Shown one piece after another: positions 34,848 to 45,016 of a stretch of 64,000 nucleotides of DNA. Below the pieces are notes generated by a model. That model made no database searches and was not told where the DNA came from. It worked only from the letters and a program-made list of their open reading frames with translations. Positions within the stretch are counted from its first letter, which is position 1. Each line of letters begins with the position of its first letter. The position numbers and the translations under genes are program-made. This stretch comes from Pseudomonas oryzihabitans (GTDB lineage Bacteria > Pseudomonadota > Gammaproteobacteria > Pseudomonadales > Pseudomonadaceae). The stretch covers positions 806,001 to 870,000 of the forward strand of contig NZ_VDND01000001.1 in assembly GCF_007665395.1 (NCBI RefSeq), given 5' to 3'.

Positions 34848-35765
34848 ATGAATGTGGAAATGGGTGATCTGCGTGCCTTCGTCGCGGTGGCGGATCTCGG
34901 CAGCTTCGCCGCAGCCGCTCGGGAGCTGCATCTGTCTCAACCCGCGCTGTCACGGCGCATCATCAAGCTGGAGACGAGCCTTGGCGTTAGGCTCCTCAAC
35001 CGGACGACGAGACGCATAGAACTCAGTGCGCCCGGTCGCGCCTTTCTGGGGCGGGCACGCCAGGTGCTGAACGACTTCGACGAGTCCCTGCTGGACGTGA
35101 CCGACGCCGCGAATCGCTTGACGGGAGAGGTCACCATCGCCTGCGTGCCCACCGTGATCAACCAGCTCATGCCCCAGGTCCTCGAGGCATATCAGCGCCG
35201 CTATCCAGGCATTCTGGTACGCCTGCTGGACGAAGGCGCCAGCGATGTACTGACCCGCGTCGCCCGTGGCGAAGCGGACTTCGGGATCAACTACCTGGGT
35301 GCGCAGGAAGGGAACCTGGTGTTCGAGCCCCTGCATGAAGACGACTTCGTGCTGGTCTGCCCCACCGCTCACCCGCTTGCTGCCCGTGCCTCAGTACGTT
35401 GGGCTGAACTGGGCGGCCAGCGCTACATCGCGGTCAACAAAGCCAGCGGTAATCGCATGCTGCTGGATCTGGCCTTGGCCAGGATCCCCGACCTGCCCAA
35501 ACCGGTGTTGGAAGCCCGGCATGTGCGAACGGTCATCGATCTGGTCGCGGCCGGCCTGGGCGTGGCCACGGTACCCCGCCTGGCGATTCCGGTCAGTGCG
35601 CTCGATACCTGCCTGGCGGCCGTTCCCCTGGTGGAACCTGCGATCACGCGCACGCTTGGACTGGTGACCCGTCACGGCCAACTGCTCAGCCCCGCGGCGC
35701 AGCGGCTGTTCGATCTGCTCAAGCAATACGGCCTGGACAGTGAAAGCCCCGCTGCCGGCCGTTAG
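34848..35765 (+). CDS. LysR-family regulator divergent from the PrpD-like gene
   Basis: 305 residues from ATG 34848 (MNVEMGDLRAF). Winged helix in ~5-65 with SFAAAARELHLSQPALSRRIIKLETSLG (in parts), then effector domain with GEVTIACVPTVINQLMPQVLEAYQRRYPGI. The start is uncertain: in-frame ATGs at 34788, 34827, 34839 and 34860 are also possible and none has a good ribosome site. The divergent pairing suggests it controls the Tat-exported MmgE/PrpD gene. Confidence 0.83.
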   Translation: MNVEMGDLRAFVAVADLGSFAAAARELHLSQPALSRRIIKLETSLGVRLLNRTTRRIELSAPGRAFLGRARQVLNDFDESLLDVTDAANRLTGEVTIACVPTVINQLMPQVLEAYQRRYPGILVRLLDEGASDVLTRVARGEADFGINYLGAQEGNLVFEPLHEDDFVLVCPTAHPLAARASVRWAELGGQRYIAVNKASGNRMLLDLALARIPDLPKPVLEARHVRTVIDLVAAGLGVATVPRLAIPVSALDTCLAAVPLVEPAITRTLGLVTRHGQLLSPAAQRLFDLLKQYGLDSESPAAGR

Positions 35766-36432
35766 CTCGCGCCGTCTGTTGACCAGGTTGTAGCGACTAG
35801 GAAGGGCGCCAGGTACGAGACTGACCGAAACCATGCGGCGACTGATGGATCGTTATAACTCCTTGATGAAACCCCTTACTTCAACAGTACACAGGTGGAC
35901 TGTTGGTGAGCGGTAATCCGCGGCGCGACGATAACTAGCAGTGGAACAACCAATACCCGAATCCATGTCTGGCATCGAAGTTTCGCCGTCCTATTAAGTT
36001 CGGCAACATTTATTATCAAGCCCCCTGAAACCGCGCCTATACAGGGTACTAAAGCTAACCCATCACTCCGGGCATCGTCATTTTCCAGCCAGGTAAAGGA
36101 GGCGAACTCCTGTCTTGAATGCAGCCGAAATAAACCGTGCTGCCTTATCTGCCACGCAATAGTTCCCCACTTTCACCCCAAACTCCGCCGACCCTGGGAT
36201 AACTCCGCGCCCTGCCAACCGCTCCATCCATGCAGCACGCCCTTGCAATCGCAAAAACCTTTATCGGGATAACGCAAGGCAACTTCGATAACCAACTGCC
36301 ATTCATCCTTATGGCGTAAGGCCACCATCAACTAAGTACTGTCCAATCCGAAAGACTGAGTATTGACGTCACTATTCCGTCGTCGGTCTTGGTGGGTGTT
36401 TGCCACTCGCCGCTCTTAAGCAGGAGCTTCAC
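35766..36432. other. Long non-coding gap before the chemoreceptor gene
   Basis: About 670 bp without a convincing gene. It is visibly richer in A+T than its flanks and has many stops in all frames. Two things stand out: AGGAG-GCGAA-CTCCT (near 36098) and TTATC-GG-GATAA (36262-36273). The composition differs from the neighbours, which suggests a decayed or transferred fragment, or a long regulatory leader. Confidence 0.5.
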
Positions 36433-38091
36433 ATGTTCAAGAATTTCAGGATTGGTACGCGCCTTATCGTGTCCTTCATCGCGGTCGCCGCCATCAGCCT
36501 GGTGGTCGGGATGGTCGGACTGAACAACAGCAGCCAGATCAATGATCTGGCAACCCAGCTCTACCAGCGCGAATTGCTCGGGCTGTCCTACATCAAGGAA
36601 GCCAACCTGAACCTGATCTTCATCGGTCGCGCCCGCAGCAACTACCTGCTGGCGACCACCGAAGAGGACCGCGGTCGTGCCCAGGCGGAAGTCAAGCAAG
36701 GCCTGGCCAACATGAAGGACAACCTGGCCAAGGCTCGTCCGCTGTTCAACAGTGAGGCCTCGGCGAACAACTTCCGCCAAATCGATGATCTGCTCAACAG
36801 CTATAGCACCCAGCTGAACCAGGCCATGGCCATCGCCCATGACCGGGCGCTCAGAAACGCCGATCCCGCGCTGGATAGCCAACTCGCCAGTGTCCGTCAC
36901 TACGGCGACCAGGTGGGATCCCTGATGAACGAGCTGTCGCAGCGCAAGGAGCAGAACGCCAGCGACGCCAACGACCTGACCGACCAGCTCTATGAGCGGA
37001 GCCGCGTGATGTTGATTGGCATCATCGCCGTGGGCGTGGCCTTCGGCATCCTGCTGGGCTTCCTGATGAGTCAAAGCATCACCCGCCCGCTGCGCGCCGC
37101 CGTCGCGATCGCCGATCGCCTGGCCGCGGGCGACCTCACCCAACGCATCGAGGCCGAAGGGCGCGACGAGACGGCCGCGCTGCTGCGCGCCATGGACGGC
37201 ATGAACCAGCGCCTGTCGCAGATCATCAGTGATGTGCGTAGCGCCTCCGATGGCCTGGCCAGCGCCTCGGAGGAGATCTCCGCCACCGCGCAAAGCATCA
37301 GCCAGGCGAGCACCGAGCAGGCCGCCTCGGTGGAAGAGACCAGCGCCAGCATCGAACAGATGTCGGCGTCCATCGCCCAGAATACCGAGAATGCCAAGGT
37401 CACCGACGGCATGGCCGGCAAGGCCGCCCGCGAGGCCAACGAAGGAGGCCAGGCGGTCAGCGAGACCCTGATCGCCATGAAGACCATCGCGGACAAGATC
37501 GGCATCATCGACGACATCGCCTACCAGACCAATTTGCTGGCGCTCAACGCCGCCATCGAGGCCGCCCGGGCTGGCGAGCATGGCAAGGGCTTCGCGGTCG
37601 TCGCCGCCGAGGTACGCAAGCTGGCCGAGCGCAGCCAGGTGGCCGCTCAGGAGATCAGTACCGTCGCCCAGGGCAGCGTCGCCCTGGCCGAGCGCGCCGG
37701 TTCCCTGCTCGACGAGATGGTGCCCTCGATCAACAAGACCTCCGACCTGGTGCAGGAGATTACCGCCGCCTCCGAGGAACAGAGCGCGGGGGTCGAGCAG
37801 ATCAACAGTGCCATGCTGCAACTCAGCCAGGTCACTCAGCAGAACGCCTCTTCGTCCGAGGAGCTCGCCGCGACCGCGGAAGAAATGAGCAGCCAGGCCG
37901 AACAGCTGCAGCAACTGATGGAGTACTTCACCCTGAGCGGCACCCCCGCTGCGCCGCCGCTGACGGGTTCCGCTCCGGCTCGGTCGGCCCCCCGTCTGGC
38001 CAAGCGGGCCGCCTCGCTGGTCCTCTCCGCTCAGGGCGGATCCCAGGGCGCGGTACCGGCGGGCTTTGCCCGGTTCGAGGAGCAGGCGTGA
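36433..38091 (+). CDS. Methyl-accepting chemotaxis protein
   Basis: 552 residues. TM1 ~11-33, a periplasmic four-helix-bundle sensor ~35-190, TM2 ~192-213 ([20 protein letters not shown]), HAMP ~215-265 ([21 protein letters not shown]), and the signalling domain with the hairpin tip [23 protein letters not shown] near 358-380. AGGAG six bases before the ATG. No C-terminal CheR/CheB tethering pentapeptide is evident. The stop codon overlaps the cheW start by one base, so this receptor is made together with its own coupling protein. Ligand unknown; four-helix sensors often see amino or organic acids. Confidence 0.92.
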   Translation: MFKNFRIGTRLIVSFIAVAAISLVVGMVGLNNSSQINDLATQLYQRELLGLSYIKEANLNLIFIGRARSNYLLATTEEDRGRAQAEVKQGLANMKDNLAKARPLFNSEASANNFRQIDDLLNSYSTQLNQAMAIAHDRALRNADPALDSQLASVRHYGDQVGSLMNELSQRKEQNASDANDLTDQLYERSRVMLIGIIAVGVAFGILLGFLMSQSITRPLRAAVAIADRLAAGDLTQRIEAEGRDETAALLRAMDGMNQRLSQIISDVRSASDGLASASEEISATAQSISQASTEQAASVEETSASIEQMSASIAQNTENAKVTDGMAGKAAREANEGGQAVSETLIAMKTIADKIGIIDDIAYQTNLLALNAAIEAARAGEHGKGFAVVAAEVRKLAERSQVAAQEISTVAQGSVALAERAGSLLDEMVPSINKTSDLVQEITAASEEQSAGVEQINSAMLQLSQVTQQNASSSEELAATAEEMSSQAEQLQQLMEYFTLSGTPAAPPLTGSAPARSAPRLAKRAASLVLSAQGGSQGAVPAGFARFEEQA

Positions 38092-38561
38092 TGCTTTCCC
38101 GCCAGTTCCTGACCTTCCAGCTCGGCGGTGATCGCTATGGAGTGAACACTGGCTGCGTGCGGGAGATCATCGAGTACGGCGCCGTCACGGCAGTGCCGTT
38201 GATGCCGCCCGCGGTGCGCGGCGTCATCAACCTGCGCGGCGCCGCCGTGCCGGTGATGGACCTTGGCGTACGCTTTCGCAACCAGGCGACCCGGACGGCA
38301 CGCCGGAGCTGCATCGTGGTGCTGGAGCTACCGGTCGAGGGTAGCGCTCAGGTCTTTGGCATCTTGGTGGACGCCGTGTGCGAGGTCCTGGAAATCGCCG
38401 CCGATGGCATCGAACCGGCGCCCCGCTTCGGCACCTCGATCCGTACCGACTTCATCAGCGGCATGGCCAAGCAGCATGAGGGCTTCGTCATCCTGCTCGA
38501 CCTGGAGCGGGTACTGGGCGGGGACGACCTCGCCCAGCTCGCCGCTGGGTCGGCTGGGTGA
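38091..38561 (+). CDS. cheW: CheW chemotaxis coupling protein
   Basis: 156 residues; CheW SH3-like fold coupling receptors to CheA. Motifs LTFQLGGDRYGVN, VREIIEY, LMPPAVRGVINLRGAAVPVMDLGVRF and EGFVILLDLERVL. Starts at ATG 38091 (TGATG overlap with the receptor) rather than GTG one codon earlier, with GAGGAGCAGG upstream. An accessory copy, since the main chemotaxis genes are not here; pairing with one receptor suggests a dedicated coupler. Confidence 0.9.
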   Translation: MLSRQFLTFQLGGDRYGVNTGCVREIIEYGAVTAVPLMPPAVRGVINLRGAAVPVMDLGVRFRNQATRTARRSCIVVLELPVEGSAQVFGILVDAVCEVLEIAADGIEPAPRFGTSIRTDFISGMAKQHEGFVILLDLERVLGGDDLAQLAAGSAG

Positions 38562-38772
38562 CCAGCCGCGCTCTCACCGGAAAATAGCGCTAGCTCCGCC
38601 GGCCGCCCTGCAGCTGGCCTGAAGCAGCGATGTCGTCGCTGGCGGCGTGAAAAGTGGAGCTTTACCTGACTACCATCTGCGATGCTGTTGGCCCTACCCA
38701 TCATCCTCCTCGAGCCGGGCGTCAGGAATAGCGACAGCTGGCTCCAGAACAACCAGGTGGTTGCGAACAGTC

Positions 38773-39714
38773 ATGGAGCTCCGTCAGCTGCGCTACTTCA
38801 CGAAGGTCGTCGAGCGGGGGAGCCTCGGACGCGCGGCCTTGGAGCTTGGCGTGGGCGCCTCGGCGTTGAGTCAGCAGCTCACCCGGCTGGAGCAGGAACT
38901 CAGTATCCGCTTGCTCAACCGGACGTCGCTGGGCGTCTCGCCCACGCCCGCGGGGTTGGCCTTCCTGCACCACGCTCAGCTCACCCTGCGTCAGGCCGAC
39001 TACGCCGTGCAGGCGGCCCAGCGTGACCGACTCCGGGGCTATGTCAGCGTGGGGCTGCCGCCGACCGTGGCGAGCGTGCTCGCCCTCCCCCTGATCGAAG
39101 CCCTGCAGATCCGCTATCCGGACATCCAGTTGCACGTGGTGGAAATGCTGTCCGGGTATCTGGGGGCCCAACTCAACGCGCGCCAGCTCGATCTCGCCGT
39201 GGTGTTCCAACCCGATCCCGGTCGACGCTGGACGGTACACCCGCTCCTCGACGAGGCTCTGATTCTCCTGCACGCACCCGGCTTCACCGGCGTGCCCCAG
39301 GGCACGAGCCTGTCACTGGCCGCGCTGGGCCGCCTGCCCCTGGTCCTGCCCAGCATGCAGCATGGCCTGCGCAGCGGCCTGGCGGCGGCGCTGGAAACCC
39401 TGGGGCTCGAGGTCAACGTGGTCATGGAGATCGATGGCCTGGCCACCCTGATGAAGGCCGTCCGCAAGGGCCTGGCGGCGACGATCCAGCCGGGCTCCGC
39501 CGCGGCCCACGCCTACGCCGAGGGCCTGGGTATCCTTCCCTTGCTCGATCACCCGCTGCAGAGACGCAACCTGCTCGCCAGCCTGGCGGACGACGAACTC
39601 TCCCCGGCCGCCCTGGCGACCCGGGTGGTGATCCTGGACGTGGTACGACAACTGGTCAGCGCCGGCCGCTGGCCGGGCGCCACGCTGCTGGATGCCGGCG
39701 CCCCCAGCCTTTAG
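38773..39714 (+). CDS. tcuR: LysR-family activator of the tricarballylate operon
   Basis: 313 residues. Winged helix ~1-60 (MELRQLRYFTKVVERGSLGRAA, broken after 19 residues in the family signature) and effector domain. Placed directly upstream of tcuABC on the same strand, as tcuR is in Salmonella, where tricarballylate is the co-inducer. CTTTAG-TAAAA-CTAAAG covers its stop codon and may be the operator for tcuA. Start ATG 38773 begins the family homology; the open frame upstream is not needed. Confidence 0.85.
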   Translation: MELRQLRYFTKVVERGSLGRAALELGVGASALSQQLTRLEQELSIRLLNRTSLGVSPTPAGLAFLHHAQLTLRQADYAVQAAQRDRLRGYVSVGLPPTVASVLALPLIEALQIRYPDIQLHVVEMLSGYLGAQLNARQLDLAVVFQPDPGRRWTVHPLLDEALILLHAPGFTGVPQGTSLSLAALGRLPLVLPSMQHGLRSGLAAALETLGLEVNVVMEIDGLATLMKAVRKGLAATIQPGSAAAHAYAEGLGILPLLDHPLQRRNLLASLADDELSPAALATRVVILDVVRQLVSAGRWPGATLLDAGAPSL

Positions 39715-39725
39715 TAAAACTAAAG
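39709..39725. promoter_or_regulatory. Candidate TcuR operator before tcuA
   Basis: CTTTAG-N5-CTAAAG, containing the T-N11-A pattern of LysR sites, at the end of tcuR and 94 bases before tcuA. A weak terminator is an alternative but no U tract follows. Confidence 0.4.
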
Positions 39726-39818
39726 ACCTCCCCTCGGGCGGCCGCTGTCGGCCCCTTCCCCTCTTGGCTAAGGTCCTCGGCCAACAAGGCCGCAATGGCC
39801 AGCCAATGAGGATCCAAG

Positions 39819-41273
39819 ATGATCGACGTTCTGGTGGTCGGGGGTGGCAACGCTGCGCTTTGCGCTGCGCTGATGGCACGGGAGGCCGGGGCCAGCGTCC
39901 TGGTGCTGGAGGGCTCACCCCGCGCCTGGCGTGGCGGCAATTCCCAGCACACCCGCAACCTGCGCTGCATGCACGAGGCGCCGCAAGACGTGCTGGTCGA
40001 GGCGTATCCGGAAGAGGAGTTCTGGCAGGACCTGCTCAAGGTCACCGGTGGCCTCACCAACGAAGCCCTGGCGCGGCTGGTGATTCGTGCCTCTGCCACC
40101 TGCCGCGACTGGATGCGCAGCCATGGCGTGCACTTCCAACCCCCGCTCTCCGGCGCCCTGCACGTCGCCCGTACCAATGCCTTCTTCATGGGCGGTGGCA
40201 AGGCGTTGATGAACGCCTACTACCGTAGCGCTGCCCGGCTCGGAGTCGGCATCCGCTACGATGCCCCGGTGTCCCACGTCGAGCTACAGGACGGTCGCTT
40301 CGTCGCCGCCCATCTGGCGGCGCGCGAGGTGGAGGGGGTCACCCTGCTCGCCGAGCGCATCGAGGCGCGCACCTGCGTGCTGGCCGCGGGGGGGTTCGAA
40401 TCCAATCGCGACTGGCTGCGCGAGGCCTGGGGGCAGAACGAGCGCGGCGAATGGCCGGCGGACAATTTCCTCATCCGCGGCACCCGCTTCAACCAGGGCG
40501 TGCTGCTCAAGCAGCTGCTGGCCGAGGGTGCCGACGCCATCGGCGACCCCACCCAGGCGCACATGGTCGCCATCGATGCCCGCGCGCCCCTCTATGACGG
40601 TGGCATCTGCACCCGCATCGACTGCGTGTCGCTCGGGGTCGTGGTCAATCGCGACGGCGAGCGCTTCTATGACGAAGGCGAGGATTTCTGGCCCAAGCGC
40701 TATGCCATCTGGGGCCGCCTGGTGGCCGGGCAACCGGGCCAGATCGCCTACTCCATCATCGATCGCAAGGCCATCGGCCGTTTCATGCCGCCCGTCTTTC
40801 CCGGCACGCTGGCCGGCACCCTGGAAGAGCTCGCCAGCAAACTCGAGGTACCGGTCGAGCGCTTTCTCGCGACCATCTCCGCCTACAACGCCGCCTGCCA
40901 GTCGGGAAGCTTCGACCATACCCAGCTAGACGACTGCCATACCCAGGCGATCAACCCGGCCAAGACCCACTGGGCCCGGCCATTGGATACGCCGCCCTAC
41001 TACGCCTATGCCCTGCGCCCTGGGGTGACCTTCACCTACCTGGGCCTCAAGACCGACGCCACCGCCGCGGTGCATTTCGCAGGCCACCCCAGCCCCAACC
41101 TGTTCGTGGCCGGCGAGATGATGGCCGGCAACGTGCTGGGCAAGGGCTACACCGCCGGCGTGGGCATGAGCATCGGCACCGCCTTCGGCCGCATCGCCGG
41201 CGCGCGCGCCGCCGCTGCCGCAGGCCACCCCTCCACCTTCGTCGAGCGAGGCTACGATCATGCAGCCGCTTGA
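39819..41273 (+). CDS. tcuA: Tricarballylate dehydrogenase, FAD-dependent
   Basis: 484 residues. Oxidises tricarballylate to cis-aconitate. FAD motif [19 protein letters not shown] at ~5-23, [37 protein letters not shown], and the C-terminal flavin site [23 protein letters not shown]. It belongs to the fumarate reductase/succinate dehydrogenase flavoprotein group, consistent with TcuA. The stop overlaps tcuB by 14 bases. Length and order with tcuB and tcuC are as expected. Confidence 0.92.
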   Translation: MIDVLVVGGGNAALCAALMAREAGASVLVLEGSPRAWRGGNSQHTRNLRCMHEAPQDVLVEAYPEEEFWQDLLKVTGGLTNEALARLVIRASATCRDWMRSHGVHFQPPLSGALHVARTNAFFMGGGKALMNAYYRSAARLGVGIRYDAPVSHVELQDGRFVAAHLAAREVEGVTLLAERIEARTCVLAAGGFESNRDWLREAWGQNERGEWPADNFLIRGTRFNQGVLLKQLLAEGADAIGDPTQAHMVAIDARAPLYDGGICTRIDCVSLGVVVNRDGERFYDEGEDFWPKRYAIWGRLVAGQPGQIAYSIIDRKAIGRFMPPVFPGTLAGTLEELASKLEVPVERFLATISAYNAACQSGSFDHTQLDDCHTQAINPAKTHWARPLDTPPYYAYALRPGVTFTYLGLKTDATAAVHFAGHPSPNLFVAGEMMAGNVLGKGYTAGVGMSIGTAFGRIAGARAAAAAGHPSTFVERGYDHAAA

Positions 41274-42435
41274 TACCCGCCCCTTGCAAGAGCAGGCGCC
41301 CCAGCTGATCGACCTGCTCACCCTCGAAGAAAGCGAAGTCGACCGTCAGCTGCATATCTGCAACGCCTGCCGCTACTGCGAAGGCTTCTGCGCGGTGTTT
41401 CCCGCCATGACCCGGCGTCTGGAGTTCGCCCGCGCGGACGTCCACTACCTGGCCAACCTGTGCCACAACTGTGGTGCCTGCCTGCATGCCTGCCAGTACG
41501 CGCCGCCGCACGAATTTGCGGTGAACGTCCCCCAGGCCATGGCCAAGGTCCGCGGCCAGACCTACGCCCAGTACGCCTGGCCGGCCGCCTTCGGTCGGCT
41601 CTACCAACGTAACGGTCTCACCCTGGCAGCGGCGACCACCGGTGGACTGGCCCTGTTCCTGCTGCTGACCCTCGCCGTGCAGGGCACGCTGTTTCCCGGA
41701 CCTCTCGCCGGCAACTTCTATGCGATCTTCCCGCACAACCTGCTGGCAGCGATGTTCGGCGCGGTCTTCGCCCTGGTGGTGCTGGCCCTGGCGATCGGCG
41801 TCGGGCGCTTCTGGCGTGGTATCAGTCCGCCCACGACCGCCAACGACCCGGTGTCGCACCTGGCCGCTGGCGCGGAAGCCGCCGATGCCGTGCTACGGCT
41901 GAAATACCTCGATGGCGGTCACGGTGAGGGCTGCAACAACGAAAGCGACCGCTTCACCTTGTGGCGGCGGCGCTTCCACCACTTCACCTTCTACGGCTTC
42001 CTGCTGTGCTTCGCCGCCACCTCGGTGGCCACCCTCTACCACTACCTGTTGGGTTGGGAAGCGCCCTATCCGCTGCTCAGCGCGCCCGTGTTGCTCGGCA
42101 CCGCCGGCGGTATCGGCCTGGTGATAGGCCCGCTGGGCCTGCTCTGGCTCGGTCTACGTCGGGACCCACAGCAGGGTGACGTCGCCCAACGACCGATGGA
42201 TCGCGCCTTCATCCTGCTGCTGCTGTTGGTCAGCCTGACCGGACTGGCCTTGCTGGCCGGGCGGGACACCGGCGCCATGGCCGCGCTGCTGGCCATCCAC
42301 CTGGGTGCCGTCATGGCGTTCTTCCTCACCATGCCCTACGGCAAGTTCGCCCACGGCATCTTCCGTAGCGCGGCCTTGCTCAAGCACGCCATCGAGAAAC
42401 GCCAGCCGGATCGCCTACGCCTCGGCACCGACTGA
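41260..42435 (+). CDS. tcuB: Tricarballylate utilisation 4Fe-4S membrane protein
   Basis: 391 residues. Two iron-sulfur motifs, [11 protein letters not shown] (~residues 31-41) and [13 protein letters not shown] (~68-80), precede about five to six hydrophobic segments (~120-145, 165-190, 245-265, 275-305, 315-340, 345-370). TcuB re-oxidises reduced TcuA flavin and passes electrons to the membrane. The ATG lies inside the last codons of tcuA, indicating coupled translation. Confidence 0.92.
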   Translation: MQPLDTRPLQEQAPQLIDLLTLEESEVDRQLHICNACRYCEGFCAVFPAMTRRLEFARADVHYLANLCHNCGACLHACQYAPPHEFAVNVPQAMAKVRGQTYAQYAWPAAFGRLYQRNGLTLAAATTGGLALFLLLTLAVQGTLFPGPLAGNFYAIFPHNLLAAMFGAVFALVVLALAIGVGRFWRGISPPTTANDPVSHLAAGAEAADAVLRLKYLDGGHGEGCNNESDRFTLWRRRFHHFTFYGFLLCFAATSVATLYHYLLGWEAPYPLLSAPVLLGTAGGIGLVIGPLGLLWLGLRRDPQQGDVAQRPMDRAFILLLLLVSLTGLALLAGRDTGAMAALLAIHLGAVMAFFLTMPYGKFAHGIFRSAALLKHAIEKRQPDRLRLGTD

Positions 42436-42453
42436 ATCGCTCGTCCCTATCAC

Positions 42454-42461
42454 AACAACAA
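42454..42461 (+). promoter_or_regulatory. AACAACAA motif before tcuC
   Basis: AACAACAA two bases before the ATGGAGC ribosome site of tcuC. It is the canonical AANAANAA form bound by Hfq/Crc and would repress transporter translation when preferred carbon sources are present. Confidence 0.55.
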
Positions 42462-42473
42462 GATGGAGCACTC

Positions 42474-43781
42474 ATGACCTCCCCAGACAGCACCCGCAAC
42501 CCGTCGAAGATCGGCGCGATCCTGCGCGTCACCAGTGGCAACTTCCTGGAGCAATTCGACTTCTTCCTCTTCGGCTTCTATGCCACCTACATCGCCCGGG
42601 TGTTCTTCCCCGCGGATAGCGAGTTCGCCTCGCTGATGATGACCTTCGCCGTATTCGGCTCGGGCTTCCTGATGCGTCCGCTAGGCGCCATCGTGCTGGG
42701 CGCCTATATCGACCAGGTCGGTCGCCGGCGCGGGCTGATCGTCACCCTGGCGATCATGGCCAGCGGCACGGTACTCATCGCCCTGATCCCGGGCTATGCG
42801 CAGATCGGCCTCTGGGCACCGGCTCTGGTCCTGCTCGGCCGACTGCTGCAGGGCTTCTCGGCCGGTGCCGAGCTCGGCGGCGTCTCGGTGTACCTGGCTG
42901 AGATCGCCACGCCGGGAAGGCGTGGCTTCTATACCAGTTGGCAATCCGCCAGCCAGCAAGTCGCCATCGTGATCGCCGCCGGGCTGGGCTACGCCCTCAA
43001 CGCGACCCTCAGCGCCGACCAGCTGACCGACTGGGGCTGGCGCCTGCCCTTCGTGGTCGGCTGCCTGATCGTTCCCTTCATCTTCTTCATTCGTCGCTCG
43101 CTGGCGGAAACCGAAGATTTCAAGCAGCGTCGCCATCACCCTAGCGCCGCCGACGTGTTTCGCTCGATGAAGCAGAACTGGGTCCTGGTCGTGGCCGGCG
43201 GCCTGCTGGCGTCCATGACCACCACCACCTTCTACCTCATCACCGTCTACACCCCTACCTTCGGCCGTACCGTGCTGCACCTGAGCGCCAGCGACAGCCT
43301 GGTCGTCACCCTGTTCGTGGGGGTGTCGAACTTCATCTGGCTGCCCATCGGTGGCAGCGTCTCCGACCGTATCGGCCGCCGTCCGCTGCTGCTGGGCATC
43401 GCCACCCTCGCCCTGCTCACGGCCTATCCCGCGATGGCCTGGCTCGCCGCCGCACCCAGCTTCGAGCGACTGCTGACGGTATTGCTCTACTTCTCGATGT
43501 TCTTCGGCTGCTACAACGGCGCCATGGTGGCGGCCCTGACGGAGGTCATGCCAGCCGAGGTAAGAGTCGCGGGCTTCTCGCTATCCTTCAGCCTCGCCAC
43601 GGCATTGTTCGGCGGCTTCACGCCAGCGGTCTCGACGTTCCTGGTCAGCGCCACGGGCGACAAGGCCTCGCCGGCCTTCTGGCTGATGTTCGCGGCGCTG
43701 TGTGGGTTGGGAGCAACGCTGGTGCTCTATCGGCGACGCCACCCCCGTGACGTGCTCGAAGAGACCCCGGCGCTCCGCTGA
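42474..43781 (+). CDS. tcuC: Tricarballylate/citrate:H+ symporter, MFS
   Basis: 435-residue, twelve-segment MFS permease of the metabolite:H+ symporter (citrate) branch: [67 protein letters not shown] and [12 protein letters not shown]. Third gene of tcuABC; takes in tricarballylate. Gap to tcuB is 38 bp and contains the AACAACAA motif and GGAG. Confidence 0.9.
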   Translation: MTSPDSTRNPSKIGAILRVTSGNFLEQFDFFLFGFYATYIARVFFPADSEFASLMMTFAVFGSGFLMRPLGAIVLGAYIDQVGRRRGLIVTLAIMASGTVLIALIPGYAQIGLWAPALVLLGRLLQGFSAGAELGGVSVYLAEIATPGRRGFYTSWQSASQQVAIVIAAGLGYALNATLSADQLTDWGWRLPFVVGCLIVPFIFFIRRSLAETEDFKQRRHHPSAADVFRSMKQNWVLVVAGGLLASMTTTTFYLITVYTPTFGRTVLHLSASDSLVVTLFVGVSNFIWLPIGGSVSDRIGRRPLLLGIATLALLTAYPAMAWLAAAPSFERLLTVLLYFSMFFGCYNGAMVAALTEVMPAEVRVAGFSLSFSLATALFGGFTPAVSTFLVSATGDKASPAFWLMFAALCGLGATLVLYRRRHPRDVLEETPALR

Positions 43782-43930
43782 ACCTCGTCGCGGCCCGGCT
43801 GCGCCCGCGACCCGGTCCCACTCCGTGCCAGGCCCAGGCCTGGCCGTCATGCTCTGGACTTGTGAGGGCTACGCTCACCTCAGGCTTCCCGCTAGACTGC
43901 CGGGAACGCCCTGCGGACCCTAACTCTTCG

Positions 43931-44815
43931 ATGCCTCTCTCCGACCAGCCCCAGCCAAGGACCTCGACTTCACTGGAAAGTCGGATCAAGGCGCGCTACG
44001 ACCAGATGTCCGCAGTCGAGCGGAAGCTGTCCGACGTGATCCTCGCCGCGCCTGGGCAGCTCGCCATGCAGACCGCGACGGAGCTGGCAACGAGTGCTGG
44101 GGTATCCAAGGCTACCGCCACCCGCTTCTTCCGCTCCCTGGGTTACATCTCGTACGACGAGGCGCGTCGCCAGGTTCGGGAGCTGCGCGGCGGCGGTTCG
44201 CCGCTGTATCTGCAGGACTGCGGCACGGGCGCGCATACGGCTGCAGACCTACTCGCGCAGCATCTCGAACGTGAGGTCGCCAATGTTCGCCAGACCTACC
44301 AGTCGCTGGACCAAGCCGAACTCTTCGAGGCGGTGAAGGCCATTGCCGGAGCTCGCCGGGTGGTGGTCATCGGCTTTCGCCATGGCCAGACCATCGCCCA
44401 GATGTTTCGAACCCACCTGATCCAGGTACGGGCGGACGTCCTGCTGCTGCCCTCGCCGGGCGACAGCCTGGCCGAATATCTCGCCGCGCTCGGCAAGGAC
44501 GACGTCGCCATCTGCATCGGCGTCCGGCGGCGAATGCCTTCGCTGGAGAAAGCCATGGGCGTCATGAGCGACAGCGGCGTACGCCTTCTCTATCTCGCCG
44601 ACGTCCTGGCGGGCAGCCCGGCCCGCCTCGCCACCTGGGTGATCCGTTGCCATACCGAAAGCACCCTGATGTTCGATAGCAATGCCAGCGTCTCGGCCAT
44701 TACCAACCTCCTCTGCTCCTTGGTTGGCCGGGAATTGTCCGGCGGCAAGCCCTCCCACCTGGAGCGTGTCGAACGCCTGCACCAGGAGCTCGACGAGCTG
44801 GATATCGGCCACTGA
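43931..44815 (+). CDS. RpiR-family regulator of the DUF1989/ABC operon
   Basis: 294 residues. N-terminal HTH (~25-95) with ATELATSAGVSKATATRFFRSLGY, then a SIS sugar-phosphate-isomerase-like domain (~130-260) with RRVVVIGFRHGQTIAQMFRTHL. Start MPLSDQPQP at 43931. It lies just upstream of and in line with the solute-binding protein. Some RpiR regulators govern uptake of amino or purine-derived nitrogen sources, which suits the operon. The ligand is unknown. Candidate operator is at 44909-44922. Confidence 0.86.
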   Translation: MPLSDQPQPRTSTSLESRIKARYDQMSAVERKLSDVILAAPGQLAMQTATELATSAGVSKATATRFFRSLGYISYDEARRQVRELRGGGSPLYLQDCGTGAHTAADLLAQHLEREVANVRQTYQSLDQAELFEAVKAIAGARRVVVIGFRHGQTIAQMFRTHLIQVRADVLLLPSPGDSLAEYLAALGKDDVAICIGVRRRMPSLEKAMGVMSDSGVRLLYLADVLAGSPARLATWVIRCHTESTLMFDSNASVSAITNLLCSLVGRELSGGKPSHLERVERLHQELDELDIGH

Positions 44816-44908
44816 TGCACCACTGACATCCAGACCGCACCAAGGTGAAGCAGGGATAGGCGACGGTACGACAGCCAAAGAAAAATTAATTTCACTAAAA
44901 CAATAACT

Positions 44909-44922
44909 GAAACAAGTGTTTC
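44909..44922. promoter_or_regulatory. Candidate RpiR operator before the binding-protein gene
   Basis: GAAACA-AG-TGTTTC perfect inverted repeat within an A+T-rich stretch (44880-44930), 95 bases upstream of the binding-protein ATG. RpiR-family sites are commonly short GAAA/TTTC palindromes. A related direct fragment CACTAAAAC is at 44893. Confidence 0.45.
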
Positions 44923-45016
44923 TTCAATGACTTGCCTCGGCCTGCTGGTCCGGCGCCCGGGAATGGCATGCTTTCTGCGATGGCGCCTGAGTCCCTCTCC
45001 ACGACCAAGGCACCCC

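Noticed and set aside
39709..39725. Intrinsic terminator of tcuR
   Set aside because: Six-pair stem, low GC and no T run following.
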